Assembly (NCBI GenBank): GCA_910589415.1
Contig: OU342630.1
Location: 47,462,012-47,526,011, forward strand
Length of the DNA: 64,000 nucleotides
Source of the DNA: Malachius bipustulatus
Lineage: Eukaryota > Arthropoda > Insecta > Coleoptera > Melyridae
Direction of reading: 5' to 3'
Both the position numbers and the translations under genes were made by a program. Positions 22,838-34,562 of this stretch are shown here, piece after piece. Under the pieces are notes generated by a model. It worked only from the letters and a program-made list of their open reading frames with translations, ran no database searches and was not told where the DNA came from. Numbering within the stretch: position 1 is the first letter of the stretch; each line of letters begins with the position of its first letter.

Positions 22838-23240
22838 GGTCTACTCCAGTCAATGACCTTTTTCGTGTATCCTTTTGCCAAACAGCACAGGGATGCCACT
22901 CGTTTTCGGGGGTGAAAAATGTTTCATTGAAAATAATTATTGGAATAGATAGCTTGACTAATTCTAAGCAACTTTTGTTTGAGTTTTTTCTGAAAGTCGA
23001 TACGTTTCGACTTATTCGCTATTGACTTTATAAAAAAACTTTATAGTACAGAAGTTCTATTCGTTCTCGGAATTATTTTCAATGAAACATTTTTCAGCCC
23101 CTCTTATCCCCAGGATAAAAGCACCCCAGGTACGGGGACGAGTTTGAAGCAGAAGGTATAAGTAGAAGTAGTTGTTTGGCAAAATTATACAGTATTGCCG
23201 TATTTTACCTTCAATGACTGGACTAGTAGTACTAGTAAAC
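22838..23240. mobile_element. diverged palindromic element, about 400 bp
   Basis: GTGAAAAATGTTTCATTGAA (22912) is inverted as TTCAATGAAACATTTTTCAG (23079). Further out, TTTTGCCAAACA (22873) pairs with TGTTTGGCAAAA (23174), and CCAGTCAATGACC pairs with TTCAATGACTGG. The outer ends are not sharply defined. Confidence 0.6.
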
Positions 23241-23287
23241 CAGAAATAAGTAGTCAATTTATTTCAATGATATAGTTACCTAAAGTC

Positions 23288-25079
23288 TGTACACTGAGAG
23301 TTGTCTGTTGTGATAACTAAGGATACATCATCTCGTTATGTTTCTTACTCCTTCTATTGCATTGCATAGTCAATCGAGTTAAAATGGGACGTATTGTCAG
23401 AAATACGTTTGAATCGTCTGCAATTCTAAAAAGATTAGCGAGAGTGAGACGGAAGTATCGACTCGCATCTTGATACGCTTAGATTGATACGATATTACGA
23501 TAAGATTGTCGTCGCTACTGTCAGTAGTGTCAGTGTCAGCGCTAAATATACTAATAAGGTTTGTGTTGTGATTTGAAACGTTTTTAATACGAAATTAGCA
23601 GAATTACCTGTGTTATTGTACGGTATGATAAACTATGAGTAACTAATTAATTGCGCGAATGCCTAAAAATCTATTTCCTTGTTTTGCCTGGGAAACGATT
23701 GAACTCCCTAGTACGTGGTCTTGTATGGTTAAATTGCTGGAATATTGTACTTGCATGCAGAATAAGAAAACGGAGGTGTTATTCTTTCTTTTAAACGGCA
23801 ACCAGCAGGTAGGTGACATAATATTTCTATCATGATGATGATAACAATAATTATTATCATTCTTATTTACTTGCATTATACCGTGTGACAAGTTTCAAAG
23901 CAGAACATAGGCGAATAGCATGGGAAATCACATATTTGCAGTTTATTTCTCACCACTTTTATCTACAAGAACAGTAATGGTGTCTATCGAAAGAGAATTG
24001 TTTTCTGAGCATGCTGATACCAAATACTTAATAATTAACAGCTTTTTTATCATGCCAGAAGAACTTAAACATTTCCAAAATTAAAAGTGTGAGCGGCCAT
24101 GATATGCCTAATTAGAATAATTTTGTTACTGTCAAAACAAACATTTTCAATTACCAATACGCGTTTCCCTGAAAAGATTGTCAATGAATAAAAATAATGG
24201 CTATTCTAATGCGGGACGCGTTTTTATCGTCATGGTATATTAACTGGCCGGCCAGATCTCCCGATTTAGCAGCTTATCCTTGTTGTGATTTTTCTTGGGA
24301 TCTTGGGGTTACCAAAAACAAAATTTATAGAGCTAGTCATTGCCGAATGTGCACTCGTTAATAACCAATTACTCGGACAAGTTCGAAGCACAATAATTTA
24401 TAAAAGGGTGGGATATTAATTTCAAAATGAAGGGCTATTTGAATATTTGTTGTACTTAGTTATCGTTTTAGTTCAATTATTTTACGTGTTTATTTTTCAT
24501 AGTCAATTTTTGGTAAAACAAAAGATGGTAAATGAGGAATTTCGTAATTTTTAGTGATGTTCAATCAGAATTAAAATAAATTAAATAATTGAAAATATTT
24601 ACCTTGACAGCGAAAAATTTATCCGAATTTAGCATGTCATGGCTACTCATCTTTTAATTTTGAAAATGTTTAAATTCTTCTGGCATGATAAAAAAGCTGT
24701 TAATCATTAAGTATTTGGTATCAGCATGCTCAGAAAACAATTTTCTTTCGATAGACACCATTACCGTTCTTATAGATAAAAGTGGTGAGAAATAAACTGC
24801 AAATATGTGATTTCCCATGCTATTCGCCTATGTTCTGCTTTGAAACTTGTCACTCGGTATATATTTGTTATCAAAAAGTTGCAAGGCTCTACTTCGTCAA
24901 TAACTTGTCGAAATAATATATTTATAGGATATTCATTATTCCTCAACACACGCCACTGACACGAACTGCGATACCACATCTGGTTCGACTTAGAAATAAG
25001 TGTACGATACAAATCGAATTAAATGAAATTGTTCAGTCAGAATCAGTGTGGCATGACAACGGACAACTCTCAGTGGACA
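23288..25079 (-). repeat. solo LTR of the 14647 family, inverted, interrupted by a nested element
   Basis: The left end TGTACACTGAGAGTTGTC and right end ACTCTCAGTGGACA are the reverse complement of the LTR at 14647-16272. The inner segments also match in inverse order, for example CCTGGGAAACGATTGAACTC (23687) and CCAGATGTGGTATCGC. No gag or pol lies beside it, so it is best read as a solo LTR. An insertion at 23879-24859 splits it. Confidence 0.82.
23879..24859. mobile_element. internally deleted mariner-like element nested in the solo LTR
   Basis: The ends TACCGTGTGACAAGTTTCAA and TTGAAACTTGTCACTCGGTA are inverse, and the arms pair for about 200 bp (GAACATAGGCGAATAGCATG and its inverse). 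The loop keeps a short piece of transposase reading WPARSPDL near 24250, the segment before the third catalytic Asp in mariner-like enzymes. It is therefore a deletion derivative of an autonomous element. Confidence 0.8.
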
Positions 25080-26030
25080 GATAGTATACATATTTTCCTC
25101 GATATTTTCATATGGGGGAAACATAAAATAAATGTAAAAATCAAAACTATAAAAGTATGGTTTGTTTTTGACATTAAGCAGTTAATAAAACATTTCTCCT
25201 TTGGTAGATAGTACTTTTATTTTAAAGTTAAGATTTTTTCCTGCATATCTCATCTTAGAAAGTTTTTGAGTTACCCAAGTACAATAACATTATATGTATT
25301 TGGGAATTTAGTTGTCAGATTAGTTGAAATTTGCACAAAGTTATGAAAATATGTATAGTTGAATAACCAAACCAGATGACAGCTAATACTGTCACTGAAG
25401 GTTGAAAGGTTGTAACCATGAAATTGAATGCCTACATGGATTCGGTAAACGCTCCAGTACAATACAATTGAACATTCAGCGAAGGATTACTTATACCTAC
25501 AATCATGGAAGATTTTCTCTCAATTTTACCGTTAGAATTCCTGTTGCACTCAATAGGATCATTTATAGTGCTCTCTTTTCATACGTCATCATAACCTACA
25601 TAGCTATAATGGAAAAGGACTCACATTCACATGATACTTTCCCAAGACATATTCTCGAGAATTAACCCATAGCTATTTATCGGAAAAGGACTCAAAATCA
25701 ATTGACCTAAAAATATTGCTGACAGAAAATGCAATAGTTACTTTCTTCGATTTTCATCAGCGTCTAAAAATTATCAAGCTCATAACTTTAGACAAAGACT
25801 AATCCCTGTCGAAGACAAAAAAAAAGTAATTACATTTTTTGTAATTATTATATTTATGATAATTTTTTTTAATTATTCAAAATTAAAGAAAAATCAATTA
25901 AAGTAGGCTAATGTCACTAGTGCTATTGAAGTTTTTCTACTTCTTTTCTACAAAAGTTTTCTACATAAGCGCATGTGCTTTTTTCTCAAAAGCTATAGTG
26001 ATGTTAAAATTTCGGTTACAGTAATCTAAA
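25080..26030. other. intergenic, no feature recognised
   Basis: AT-rich sequence. Short open frames exist on both strands but lack recognisable motifs. Confidence 0.35.
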
Positions 26031-26061
26031 CCTAACCTGACCTGACCTGACCTGACCTGAC
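26031..26061 (-). repeat. short (TCAGG)n array on the minus strand
   Basis: One CCTAA is followed by five CCTGA units, which read TCAGG on the minus strand. This is the telomere unit described for many beetles, with a single unit of the common insect TTAGG at the edge. A second array lies at 54172-54195. Confidence 0.6.
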
Positions 26062-26472
26062 TCCTTCAATCAACGCTAATACCTTGAAAATCGTGGGAGC
26101 AAATGAAAATACAATTTAGTCATGTTTTTGGAAAAAATCATGCCCGATATTGAATGTGTAAAACTGTAGGTACAATCGAATAATCTGACTGTTTCCAGCT
26201 TTACAGATTCAATCTCCAGACATGAGTTTTTTTTTTTAAAGCCTGTCCATCCTACGTTTTATTTGCTCACAATTTATAACTATGTTGACGATGATAGTAG
26301 TTCGAAAATCAATTTTATCTAACAAGAATGCTCGCAAGAATGCTTCATTCAGAATAAATCAATTTAGCTATATAAAAAAGGTGATAAATAAACAAGTAGA
26401 TTCTCGAAAAAAAACCGTAGACTTCCTCTTAAGTTTACTTTATTCTACTTACATTTTTATTATTATATTATG
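26062..26472. other. intergenic, no feature recognised
   Basis: AT-rich spacer before the next foldback. Confidence 0.3.
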
Positions 26473-26663
26473 TATACAGGGTGTTTCAAAATATATGTGT
26501 CGGAAAATGAAAGGTGTGATTCCTTGCCTCGCTCCAAAGAAAACAAATTCGTATTAACAATGGGTCCACAAATGTACCGTTTCCAAGATACCAGTAAGAA
26601 AAAAAAATTTTTTTTACGATCCTCAGGAACCATTTGATATATGTGTGTGTGCGTGTGTGCGTG

Positions 26664-26752
<89 letters not shown>

Positions 26753-27580
26753 CAGGTTGGGTTGGCCTCGAACATTATTTATTAGCCACAGAATATTTTT
26801 AGAATCAGTTCGAACCAGGAGGCTAATCTATGGATGAATTAGTTTTAAGCGATTTTAAGTATAATAAAGAGAAATTAAAGAGCTACCTAAATGGAGATAA
26901 AAAAGTCAACCAAAGCTTTATAAATGTCAAGATCTGCTACTACAAGAATTTCTGTGAAGGAATTAGACGTGCCACCAACTTTTGCGTTTGAGATATAAAA
27001 CTGTAAAACTGAACTTTTGTACACATCTAATTATTTAATATTACATATATCTACTTTTTGAAAGCTAATTTTTGATGTTGCAGTGAAACAAATCATAAAA
27101 AAATTATCAAAATCAAGGAATGTTTTTGTACACAACGCAAGATGTTGATAGGTACTTTTATGTTTTTTATCATAAAATGCTCATTTTCTCGAAAACAGTT
27201 CACATTAAAGCTTTCGACTAAGAGCATCTTTATATGAGGAAAACATTGGCAGTCTAAAATGACAATTTCACAATACCAATTTTCCCATCAGTGTCGTTGA
27301 AATTAGGGGCAAAAAAATTTCAAGTAACGCTAAAATCTCCGTCACTGATAAATGAAAAAATAGCATTAAAAAAGTAGCTAATATCAATAGTAAGATGTGT
27401 ACAAAGGTTCAGTTTTATATCTCAAACGGTTTCTGAGATATCGTCAAAAAACTGAAAACAATTTTTTCTTCCATCTCGAAAACGGTGGGTTTACGGACCA
27501 TGTTAATAGAAAGTTTTTCTCAGAGCGCGCTAAGGAATCACGCCTTTTATTTTCCGACACATGTTTTGAAACACCCTGTA
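26473..27580. mobile_element. foldback element, about 1.1 kb, tips TACAGGGTGTTTCAAAA
   Basis: TATACAGGGTGTTTCAAAAT at the left is inverted as ATGTTTTGAAACACCCTGTA at the right. The arms also share TGTGTCGGAAAATGAAAGG and its inverse (CCTTTTATTTTCCGACACAT) and GGTCCACAAATGTACCG-like segments. Inner arms near 26990 (GATATAAAACTG, then GAACTTTTGTACACATCT) pair with 27390-27420. The left arm has gained a long GT microsatellite. Confidence 0.82.
26641..26751. repeat. (GT)n microsatellite, about 110 bp
   Basis: A long GT run with a few GC interruptions, inside the left arm of the foldback. The Cys-Val open frame across it is an artefact of the repeat. Confidence 0.97.
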
Positions 27581-30256
27581 GGTATATACATATTTTTCGA
27601 ATAATATTCTGTTGACAAGTTCAATAATTATTGTTCCCATGAGCCGCCTATCTTAAATTCAACTCTGACACCCTCACTTTATATTAAGACATGGCGCTGA
27701 ATGATATTGTATTCGATGTCATCTAATGTCATGTCATGATAATGACATGATATTTAAAATGGAGGAATCCAACAAAATCGAGTGTCAGTTAAACAGGTCA
27801 ATTGCAGTGACTTGTATTGAAATGATGGAGACGAGGCTGATGGATGCCAGCAGCTAATTCGACCTTTTTCATTTTTCCTCCTATTCTCGTCGTTTCGGAG
27901 TTGTTCTTGACGGTTTGAAATTTGAATGATTAGGCTTTCAAAAAATCAAATAACTACACAAATTTATTTTAAGCAGTCTTCAGCCGCCGAAAGCGCTTCT
28001 GATAGGAAGCTAAACCTCTCTCATCCACCATTCAACAAAATAAACATCTAAACAAAATTAAAATCGTTTCATCCTGTTTCTTTCTAAACTACTACTTTAT
28101 AAAGCAATTTTTTTATCGAATGGAGTAGTCGTGGAATCAAAGAGTTACCTGCAACATTCAATATACAAATATTGCCTCATGAAGGCTGTTTTACACATTC
28201 CGTGGGGGATGAAAAATATCTGGCCATTCGTCGTAAAGAAGCTGTATGTCTCCCTAGCGAGCTTAAGTGAATTATCCCCTGGATGGTTATGATTAATCGT
28301 GAATACGCCAGAAACGCCGACGACAAAGAACTGGATTATTACCTAATAAGAACGTCTCTGAGTCTTCATTTCGTGACATATTTAAAGGACTGGGTCTCTC
28401 AGGATACTCGGGAGAAGCGAACGAAGCTAAAAGTCATATTTGTATTCACGCCATCTAACAGTAGGAAATTTCATAAGATAGTAGACTATCGATCATGGAG
28501 GAACAGTGTGTCTTTTAAGTACTTATGTCAAAAAACTTGAAAAGAAGTGCGGTAGAAGGATATATGGAATGTTTCAAATTATTGCAAAAATATTTAAGAT
28601 ATGCGTGACCTAAATAAGACTGATCAAGATGACTTATATTAGTCAGATCATTAGTCAGTGTATTCAAGCGTCTATATCGACTTTTTGTACACCTTTTTAT
28701 TCATAATTTTCAAAAGGGAATAGTTTTATTCTTAGTGCTAGTCAGTTTTGATTCTCAACTCCACATTATGGATGGAGGCTTATTATACAACTCAGATAAA
28801 AGAGTTGCATCTTAAGCAAATTATGCATGGCTCAAAAAATTTGGTCTATAAGTCTTATAATAATAATAATATGTACAAAATGTCATATACCTATCAGATG
28901 TCGTTTGAGATCATTTTTGTCTAATTAATTTTTTCTTATACCCATAACCTAAATAATTGTGTTGATGTAGGTATGCATGAGTAAATAAATGAATCATTTA
29001 AATTTTATATAAGTCGAAAAATGTATAAAATTTGTTGCGAATCTGAATAAACCTCAATATAAAAAACATTTTGGTCCCAATAATTAAAAAAAAAACCTGC
29101 AGTTTTCTTATGCACAAATGAACATGACGCGCTCGGTGAAAGCTTTATTAGATTACGTCCGTAAAAGGGACATTGAGCTGTACAAGTTAATTTCTGATTG
29201 TTTGTAAACATATTGTTTGTAAACATGCATAATTTGTCACTTGGGTACAGCGCGAACAAGCAGGAAGTCGTTAGTTCAATGTTCAACATCAGCACCAGAG
29301 TAATTTATCCTGATAAGAAAGTGTAAAAGTTTAAGAGCAATACAATAACTATACGTGACATGTTAAAAACTGAAGCTCGTTTGTCGTCATTTATTTTCAC
29401 GAAACTTTCGTCTGCTAAATTAACAGGTAGGTAGGTATATACCCCTACGAGTGTTGTAATGCAAGGGAAGTTTTTCTCGGGGATTCCTTCAAGTTTCCGG
29501 AGACCATTTAGTGGAGTTTACGAGTACTTAAATACGTATGGATTTTACGAAGTTATAAAATTATTTATGAACTATCATATACCTAAATACTCGTTAGAAC
29601 TTAGCACAGAACTCAAATCCTATAAAACTTACGGGATAGAAAATTAATACCTCTCATTGAGTTACTTTCTGAAGTTATAATAATCGGTCAGTTTTATGGT
29701 TCCTTTAGGTGAGACATTCTCAATGCAGTTACTTTTAAGATAGTTTGATTTCCTCTTCAGATTCCACTATGAACCTCCTTATGATTTTACCTTATGAATA
29801 TTTCAAGACTTCATAAAAACCATTTTTATTAGATTTTTTCACTCACTCTCTGCATGACAAAAATAAAACCATTTTTTGTTTTGGCCATTTGTTAACTTTT
29901 GAAAAAAAAATTTGTTTTTTTACTGTGCGATATTAGGCCAAAAGCTGTGAGAGTCCTGTCCGATTCCGTGTTTTATTCGCTCAAAAATTGGTCGAAACTC
30001 TTAGGAAACTTGAATTTACAGGAGTGAATTTGCCCCTGTAAACTCATTGTCTCTTTTTGAATGATGCCTCCTCCAACTCCGTCCGTTACTCCCGGTGACT
30101 CCCGTTTTGGGGAAAAAAATAAGAACAAATTTCCAAAATTTCTTCTGGAAACAGGTTCTGGGAGGAAAATTGAATGAAAATAAACTTCATTTGTGCAATA
30201 CTTTAATAAGAGTGTCTTGCTAACATGCGATAAAAAATGTAGATACCTAACAGCAG
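27581..30256. other. intergenic, no gene supported
   Basis: About 2.7 kb of AT-rich sequence. An 85-codon plus frame at 28283-28540 has no recognisable motif and no splice context that convinced me. No element ends were found. Confidence 0.35.
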
Positions 30257-30409
30257 TCAAATTATTTCCGCACGTTTTCAGGGGGAATCAGCGCTTTTTA
30301 GTACCTGAGAATGATATGTAACTATCATCGTCACAAAAATTCAAGAAACCGCTAGCTCGCTTGAAAGAACGCCGATTCCCCCTGAAAACGTAGGTATAGA
30401 TGTAATTTG
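30257..30409. mobile_element. about 150-bp palindromic element
   Basis: CGTTTTCAGGGGGAATC (30273) is inverted as GATTCCCCCTGAAAACG (30374). The outer AAATTA/TAATTT ends also pair. The arms are about 30 bp, with a loop of about 85 bp. Confidence 0.7.
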
Positions 30410-32142
30410 GCCGTTGTTTCAACATTTTTGAAAATGTCAGCAAGAAAATTCTTAAATTGTCCACAAATGATGGCTAATTCGGAGACAAGTTGATTTTCAT
30501 TGAATTTCTCACCCAAAACCTGTTTCCAGAAGAAATTTAAGTTTGAGTATTGTTTTATGAAATCTTTCGTTTTTAGGGTTTGTCCTGAGTCAACTTAGTC
30601 CCTGGATATTAGGTACGGGTGCTAAATCGAAAGCTTAGATGAAAACCATCTCTAAGTGAGACATCAAGCTTTAAATACTTATTGCTCATTTTTTTTTAGT
30701 TTTGAGCCAATAATGCAAAAAAAAAAATAAAGGAAAGAGCTGCTGAGATGGGAAAACAAAACCGAAAACCCTTGGGAATAATATCGAAAGTTATTCCCAG
30801 TCAATTTCAGGCAAAATTCTGGAGTACGACACTTTCATTTTTTCGCAGTGTATTTATGCTTCAAAGATGTTTAAAATTTAATATAAATTCGTAAATGTTT
30901 ACGTGAATGTTTTTAATGCATAAATATATAATCTAAAATTAAATCCCATTTTTATTATTAAATCCTAAAATATTCGTATTTGCCTTCCAGCCAGTATCCA
31001 AATAAGCTTCTTTCATGTAATTTTTTTAAAACGTGTGAAATATAATTATTATTGCACATATCGTAGGTGGGTTATACCTAACTATACGTTCTAGATTATG
31101 TTATTTAGGTAATAACTAAAACAATGCATTAAATAACACGTCTACTATAATAACAATACCTGCCTAAAATTCGGGTAAAAAAACAGTTACATAAAGAATA
31201 ACTGTTATGTTTTGTACAATTTAAGCCATTGTATTTGAACTTATATTATTCTAGAATTAATTTAATAATAAGCCCTCGAATAAGCCAACTTAGATACAAT
31301 TTTGAAATGTACAAAATTATATCTATTTTACTTCCTTAATGGCCAAAAAAAGACGCGTAGTAGGTACTTAATATAATATGTATTATGAATCGGAGTACAC
31401 AATTAAGTATTTTTTAAGTAGATAGGTAGGTACTTTACGCACTTTAAATTTATGAAATTTATGAAAGAGAGATTGTTTGGTATGAGTTAGTGGCTTTACT
31501 GTAAAAGTAATTACATTTTTTATGCCTGAACTCGAAACAATGGGTTACGAGTTAATCGCAAATAGACCGACACACATTGCGGATTCTCCGCTTGAAACAG
31601 CAACCCCCGGGCAGTACCCACTATCGAAAGTAACTCTACCAAGTCGATGAACCTCCGATCCATGTACACAGTCAACACAAAAGGAAACACAGAGAGAGAC
31701 TTCAGGACAGAATCAAGACAAGTGGGGGTTTCAAATGGAGCTCTCTGAGGTTTTCTCTGACTAAAAAATACCTATTCCTCCAGCTAAGGGTATTATGTCG
31801 TATTGTATAAACCGAGGTTTATAAACGAACCGTGAACCGTTATACCGGTAATGCTATATGGGTGCCAGTGCTCGGGGGATAAGAAAAGGGAAATGAGAAA
31901 TAAGCTCCAGAACTCAGAAATGTTGTTAAATTAAACAAAAAAAAAAAACGTCCCAAAGCCCCTGACTAATCGATTCCTGATAACTGGTTAATAATAGCCG
32001 CAATGTTCCGCAGCGGTTCGTAGAATTTGAACCGCTTACAATTTGAATTACAATTTGAATACAATTTGAATTAGTTGTAGTAGAATTCCAGCTAATGAAG
32101 AACTTAATGTTCGTAGACGTGCACGAACCGATTTGCAGTCTA
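30410..32142. other. intergenic, no feature recognised
   Basis: AT-rich. A somewhat GC-richer stretch at 31550-31890 shows no coding motif or repeat structure I can name. Confidence 0.35.
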
Positions 32143-32181
32143 ACATTATAAGTACTTAGACAGTCTAAGTACTTATAATGT
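32143..32181. repeat. perfect 39-nt palindrome
   Basis: ACATTATAAGTACTTAGAC, one A, then its exact reverse complement. Arms are 19 bp with a single-base centre. Cruciform-prone. Confidence 0.95.
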
Positions 32182-32324
32182 ACAGGATGTGCCAGTTTTT
32201 TCCCCGCAAAATTAATATTGAGATGATAATTTTTCTTATAGGTAAAAATTTTTCTATACACAGTATTTGTTTCGACTCCCGGAGATGTTACAGCTGTTCT
32301 TATAGATAGTAAGTAAACTTTATA

Positions 32325-32475
32325 GCGGTATATAGGGTGTTACTTAAAGACATGTTATTAAATTTAAGGGTGTATTTCTGGACCAATTTTAAGTAGAAAA
32401 GTTCATATAAACATGTGTCCTAATATTATTTTGAGGATACAGGGTTTAAGGTTTTTTTAATCAGTTTGTTAATGA
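32325..32475. mobile_element. single diverged foldback arm
   Basis: TATAGGGTGTTACTTAAAG, then AAGTAGAAAAGTTCATATAA and GATACAGGGTTTAAGG, parallel the left arm of the foldback at 56684-57183 (AGTGTTAGTTAAGTA, AAGAAAAGTTCAAATAAACA, GATACAGGGTGTC). No inverted partner was found beside it, so it looks like a half element. Confidence 0.5.
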
Positions 32476-32562
32476 TAATTTCAAACATTCAACATTCCTT
32501 TCGCATATACATAATATTATACAGGGTAATTCTTTTTACAGGGTGGATTTCTGTCTTGCTGA

Positions 32563-33586
32563 TATACAGGGTGCACCATGTATCCTTCTCTATATTGCTA
32601 TCTCCTGAACGCTAAGAGATACAGGGTCGGTTAAATTAGAGAAAAGATGCGCAGTTTTGTGGTCATCTCGAATTCGTCAAAACATGCAAGATATCTGTGA
32701 CCGTCCCTGAAATATCCTGAAAAAACAGAAAAATCGAGATTTCTTATTTTCGTCATATCTTTTTTATTATTGGAAATTAATAAATAATTTTTTGTAGGCT
32801 TACATAAGCCTTTAAGAGCTATCCATCTGACATTTCAAAAATTTTCAAGGCCTACTAGATCCAAGAGTTTTCACAGTCAACTTTAGTTTTTCTTATGGCC
32901 GCTATATTATTTTTTTATGTCGTTCGATATGAAAAAAATAATGGAAACCAAAAATTAATAAATAAACTTAAAAAAAAAAAAATTAATTTTTATTCTTCTT
33001 TTTTCAAAGAAAAATCTAAAAAAAATCGTAGAAAAACGTCAACTTGTCAATTTGTAAAATACACCGAAATATATAGTGCTTGCCTTATGGTTTTTTAATT
33101 TATCTATGAAATTCGGTCTAAAAATGTGTATTTTTTGTAAAGAAAAAAGAAGAATAAAAATTTTTTAAATTTATTTTTTGAAGTTTAACAATTTTTTGTT
33201 TTTATGATTTTTTTTTACATCGAACAATATAAAAAAACAATATGGTGGCCATACGAAAAACGAAAGTTGACTATGAAAATTCTGGGATCTAGTCGGCTTT
33301 GAAAATTTTTGAAATGTCAGATGGGTAGTTCTTGACGACTTATGTAAGCTAACAAAAAAATTATTCATTAATCTCCAATAATAAAAAAGATATGGAAAAA
33401 ATAAGAAATCTCGATTTTTCAGTTTTTTCAGGATATTTCAGGAACGGTTACAGATATATCTTGTATGTCTCGACGGAATCGAGATGGCCACAAAATTGCG
33501 CTCCTTTGGACTTGTTTAACCGACCCTGTATCTGTTAGCTTTAGGAGATAGCAATATAGAGAAGGATACATGGTGCACGCTGTATA
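32563..33586. mobile_element. foldback element, about 1.0 kb, tips TACAGGGTGCACCATGTAT
   Basis: The left end TATACAGGGTGCACCATG and inverted right end CATGGTGCACGCTGTATA bracket long arms (TATCTCCTGAACGCTAAGAG; GCAAGATATCTGTGACCG; CTAGATCC). The inner arms match the element at 1813-2800 closely, but the outer 60 bp differ, so it is a mosaic relative. TA lies at both tips. Confidence 0.88.
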
Positions 33587-33860
33587 ATTCCGAAAATGTA
33601 CCTATACAGAAAAAAATTGAGGGATTGTGTTATGTTATTTACCTATAGAGATAGAAAGTCTTTCTCTTTAAACTTACAAAGCTTAACCCTTCAACTCTCG
33701 TAAGAGTACATTTTATACTTACACTTTTAGTCACCATCAGAGTGGTTAAAAATTCGGTGGTCACGATTTCGAATTTTTAACACTTTGCGTATCTGTGGAT
33801 GCTACTTACTAAAAATTTTCAATGTTTCCCATTTTTAACTTGCAACTTGTGCAACAAGCG
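33587..33860. other. spacer
   Basis: Nothing recognised. Confidence 0.3.
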
Positions 33861-34562
33861 TATAGGGTATGGCTAACTTTTCATTGTTCAGCTTTTATCT
33901 TGTAAAATATGACAGATACGAAAAAAAAGGTTTAGTAAAAAATTGTCAAACTGGATGCAATCTACGCATTCGCTTGCACACTTTTTCCATGGCTAACCTA
34001 TTTTAAGGTGGTAGAACACCCAACTTTGTTTTTTTTTTCAATGTAACACGCACTAACACCTGGTATTTTTTGAAGTTTTTTGAAGATATTATCGCATATA
34101 TATATCTTTTCTATTGGTTTATTATGTAATTGTTGTTGTAGTCGGCCGTGATATACGATTCGAAACTCCCGTCAAATTGACTTGAATTGAAACGACAAAA
34201 AATAGTCTTGATTTTAGTCCAATTTCTAGTCAAAAAATTCACTTGTAAATTGGGCTGTTAGATTGTTTTTAGATTGAATTAGATTGTTAAAGTTATTATT
34301 GTTCACAATAGTAAGAAACGCTATTTTTTTATGGATTCAAGTACCTAATTATTTAGAAACCAAATCTTCAAAAATGTAGAATGTTAATAATACGTTTAAA
34401 AAGAAAGCTGGATATTCTAACTTTAAACAGGTTGGCCTTTAAACAAGGAAAAAAGTGTGTATGCTGTTGTGTAGATCTCATCCAGCTTGACAATCTTTTT
34501 TCCGTATCTGTCATATTTCAGAAGATACAAGCCGGACAGTGAAGTCAGCCACCTGCTGTATA
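33861..34562. mobile_element. old, diverged foldback, about 700 bp
   Basis: AAATATGACAGATACG near 33906 pairs with CGTATCTGTCATATTTC near 34502, and the ends TATAGGGTATGGCTAACTT and AGTCAGCCACCTGCTGTATA are imperfect inverses. Arms are about 130-170 bp and decayed. Confidence 0.65.

Noticed and set aside
26634..26837. Cys-Val repeat protein
   Set aside because: It is a translation of the GT microsatellite.
28283..28540. 85-residue plus frame as a host gene
   Set aside because: No recognisable domain, signal peptide or splice context; the length is within chance for this window.
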